From: Methanospirillum hungatei JF-1
GTDB lineage: Archaea; Halobacteriota; Methanomicrobia; Methanomicrobiales; Methanospirillaceae
DNA length: 64,000 bases
Direction: 5' to 3'
Assembly (NCBI RefSeq): GCF_000013445.1
Contig: NC_007796.1
Coordinates: 1,338,936 to 1,402,935, forward strand
Shown here: piece after piece, positions 61,848 to 64,000 of the stretch
How positions within the stretch are numbered: position 1 is the stretch's first letter
How the letters are laid out: each line of letters begins with the position of its first letter
The notes under the pieces: model-generated
Database searches by the model: none
Told to the model about the DNA's origin: nothing
The model's input: the letters and a program-made list of their open reading frames with translations, nothing else
Translations under genes and position numbers: made by a program

Positions 61848-64000
61848 TCATTCAACAATCAAATCCAGTTTTTTACTGGAAGTACTATTTCTGAACATGA
61901 TCTGGTGAGATACCAAATAAGTACCAGGAGATGTATACGAATGATTCATTGGTCTACCGTAAGTAATTGATCCATCGCCATAACTCCAGGATTCCCACAA
62001 AGAATCCGGATAATAATCTGATGTAAACATGATCTCCCGTGTGCCATTTTCTGTTACACTACTCACATTGAATTCAGCCCAATACGGGGAGATTTTTCGG
62101 TCTGATATGAGCCTGATAGTATGATCTGATTGCACTGACTGAAGGGTCCAGGAAATATTCACCGGAATTGTATCATTATCAACCTGAAGATATGAAGGTG
62201 TGAAATCCTTATGCGACACGAATTCGAATGGAACATCTGATCCTCGTTTCACCCGTATTGTTCCATTCGGCATAATTATCCCACCATATTCAGCGGTTAC
62301 ATACAAATTGCAGAATTCCGGCTCTTTCGTAGGAAGAGGGGTTGGAATGACGGTTGGAAATGGTGTTGGATGAGGATCATTTTTAGAAAAATCTACAAAT
62401 ACGCTGTGATTGGTAATAATATCAGTTAATAATAATTCGTTCAGAGGTCCCTGAAGTGTGGTATCAAGATAGACATTTTGAATTCTGTATCCAGAATCCT
62501 GTTGAATATGAATCCTGAGATCAGAATGAACAGGTACCTGAATGAGACCATTCGGGATTGTGGAACCACCCTGGCCCGCTGTTATATGAATATCATGTTT
62601 TTGCTTTGATGGTTCGCATATCTGAAAGATAATTTTCTCATCTGACACCTGGTTATCAGGATTGACAACATGAACCAGATATGAACCAACCGGTACATGG
62701 GACAGGTCAAAAGAACCCTGAACACACGTCCCGTCCGCAACTGTGATTGTGGGACTGATATTTACCAAGGTAATGGTATGTGATATGTCCGTAATATGAA
62801 TGCTACACCCATCGGTAAAGCCGGAACCGGTTACAGACAACGACAGACTCGAGTCACCTGCTATCCCAGAAGAGGGATGAACCGAATAAACTACAGGAAC
62901 AGGAAGTCTGACGGTGAAGATTACATCATCAACACTCTCCTGACCATCAGGGTTCTCAACATACACACCATACGAACCAGCACCGGCTCCGGTTAAATCA
63001 AATAAACCAGTAACCACCTGACCTTCATCAGACACAACTGTAGAACTCAAATTGGTGATCGAAGAACCACTCACCAGATCACGAAGATGAATAGAACACC
63101 CATCGGTGAAACCGGAACCAGTTACAGACAAAGAAAGACTTGAATCACCAATCAGACCAAAAGGGGGATTGACTGAAACTGCCGTAGGAGCAGCGTGTTT
63201 CACCGTGAATGTAATTTCATCATCACTCTCCTGACCATCAGGGTTCTCAACATACACACCATACGAACCTGCACTGACTCCGGTTAAATCAAATAAACCA
63301 TTAACCACCTGACCTTCATCAGACACAACTGTAGAACTATAGTTGGTGATCGACGAACCACTCACCAGATCACGAAGATGAATACGACACCCATCGGTGA
63401 AACCGGAACCGGTTACAGACAAAGAAAGACTTGAATCACCAATCAGACCAAAAAGAGGATTGACTGAAACTGCTGTAGGAGCGGCGTGTTTCACCGTGAA
63501 TGTAATTTCATCAACACTCTCCTGACCATCAGGGTTCTCAACATACACACCATACGAACCAGCACCGGCTCCGGTTAAATCAAATAAACCAGTAACCACC
63601 TGACCTTCATCAGACACAACTGTAGAACTATAGTTGGTGATCGACGAACCACTCACAAGATCACGAAGATGAATACGACACCCATCAGTGAAACCGGAAC
63701 CGGTTACCGAAATATCCAAAGCACCATCGCCAATTCTTCCAATATTTGGGTTAATCCCGGTAACCATCGGAGGAGGACCATACACAACAAAATACACCTC
63801 TTCTTGGGATATCTGGTCATCAGTATTCCTGACTCGTACCAGGTATCGGTCCCCACCGTCCAACCGTCCGGTAAAAGAACACTGAATTGAATTCAATAGA
63901 ACAGAGCTTACAGTCGCAGGGAAAATTTCACCTCCCTTGCTTTCCATCTCTACCGTACATCCGGACATGAATCCGCTTCCTGTTATCATACAAGAAAACG
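61848..64000 (-). CDS. Surface protein with IPT/TIG repeats and a PKD domain, N-terminus outside the window
   Basis: More than 713 residues; the frame is open to the right edge (FSC before the first visible Met at 63989), so the start lies beyond 64000. From N to C: part of an IPT domain, then four IPT/TIG repeats of 97 residues (VTGSGFTDGC, SYGVYVENPDGQES), then two modules like bacterial repeat domains (GQGGSTIPNGLIQV, EYGGIIMPNGTIRV) joined by a Pro-rich linker PHPTPFPTVIPTPLP, and a C-terminal PKD-like domain (WSYGDGS, HSYTSPGTYLVSHQI). Expected to be secreted and to act in adhesion or in the sheath. No C-terminal anchor is seen. Confidence 0.85.
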   Translation of the reverse strand, partial: FSCMITGSGFMSGCTVEMESKGGEIFPATVSSVLLNSIQCSFTGRLDGGDRYLVRVRNTDDQISQEEVYFVVYGPPPMVTGINPNIGRIGDGALDISVTGSGFTDGCRIHLRDLVSGSSITNYSSTVVSDEGQVVTGLFDLTGAGAGSYGVYVENPDGQESVDEITFTVKHAAPTAVSVNPLFGLIGDSSLSLSVTGSGFTDGCRIHLRDLVSGSSITNYSSTVVSDEGQVVNGLFDLTGVSAGSYGVYVENPDGQESDDEITFTVKHAAPTAVSVNPPFGLIGDSSLSLSVTGSGFTDGCSIHLRDLVSGSSITNLSSTVVSDEGQVVTGLFDLTGAGAGSYGVYVENPDGQESVDDVIFTVRLPVPVVYSVHPSSGIAGDSSLSLSVTGSGFTDGCSIHITDISHTITLVNISPTITVADGTCVQGSFDLSHVPVGSYLVHVVNPDNQVSDEKIIFQICEPSKQKHDIHITAGQGGSTIPNGLIQVPVHSDLRIHIQQDSGYRIQNVYLDTTLQGPLNELLLTDIITNHSVFVDFSKNDPHPTPFPTVIPTPLPTKEPEFCNLYVTAEYGGIIMPNGTIRVKRGSDVPFEFVSHKDFTPSYLQVDNDTIPVNISWTLQSVQSDHTIRLISDRKISPYWAEFNVSSVTENGTREIMFTSDYYPDSLWESWSYGDGSITYGRPMNHSYTSPGTYLVSHQIMFRNSTSSKKLDLIVE
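62800..63770. repeat. 291-bp direct repeats coding for IPT domains
   Basis: The marker CACCCATCGG or its variant recurs at 62806, 63097, 63388 and 63679, exactly 291 bases (97 codons) apart. Neighbouring units from 62900 to 63700 are nearly identical (for example CATACACACCATACGAACC in three units). Such close repeats favour gain or loss of whole units. Confidence 0.9.

Noticed and set aside
62800-63770. Regular direct repeats that might suggest a CRISPR array
   Set aside because: The 291-base period lies in one reading frame and codes for IPT domains. No short-repeat/spacer array was found anywhere in the window, including around the Cas1-like gene.

Overview
The window looks like a chromosomal segment of a hydrogenotrophic methanogen of the Methanomicrobiales, most like Methanospirillum. 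This is inferred from an archaeal A1AO ATP synthase operon in the order H-I-K-E-C-F-A-B-D, a class III-like archaeal pilin N-terminus, an Sm-like protein, archaeal GlmM and XerA types, tRNA genes without an encoded CCA, and many PAS sensor kinases, IS elements and AAA/PD-(D/E)XK genes. No database search was possible.

Layout. 1-1407: 3' part of an IS1182-like transposase cut by the window edge. 1542-9891: complete ATP synthase operon. 9892-20826: an accessory zone with a vapBC pair whose toxin is broken, a decayed partial copy of ahaD, a DUF4143-type ATPase split by an IS1634-like element, a second toxin-antitoxin pair with a frameshifted toxin, a second IS1634-like element, a degenerate AAA/PD-(D/E)XK gene and an intact one. 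20997-35758: mainly core genes (pgk, glmM, a glucan phosphorylase, fbp, xerA, two tRNAs, a two-component pair, an Sm-like protein) plus an orphan Cas1-family protein. 35827-37955: group II intron with its reverse transcriptase, inserted beside the fbp promoter. 37975-45929: a receiver-PAS kinase, a small rubredoxin, a PAS-diadenylate cyclase fusion, acylphosphatase, secreted and membrane proteins, a site-2 protease, rnhB and tRNA-Thr. 46404-53193: decayed material (broken RelE pair, Fic-like remnant, dead AAA ATPase, truncated IS66 transposase) around two tandem pilin genes. 53194-60951: seven tandem Rpn-family (PD-(D/E)XK) genes. 61127-64000: a membrane-anchored protein and the 3' part of a large surface protein with IPT/TIG repeats.

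How genes work together. The aha genes form one transcription unit for the ATP synthase. pgk, glgP and fbp serve gluconeogenesis and glycogen turnover. The response regulator at 29471-30217 and the CHASE4-PAS kinase at 26510-29416 are a probable two-component pair, and the kinase at 37975 is their paralogue. The diadenylate cyclase fusion suggests that c-di-AMP synthesis responds to a sensed signal.

Most unusual features: (1) the seven-copy Rpn array with exchangeable C-terminal tetrapeptide repeats and a conserved possible internal start; (2) a stand-alone Cas1 homologue with two of four expected metal ligands replaced; (3) three toxin-antitoxin loci in which the antitoxin is open and the toxin carries a single inactivating change; (4) the PAS-PAS-DAC fusion; (5) an IS insertion whose target gene can be rebuilt exactly by removing the element and one target duplication.
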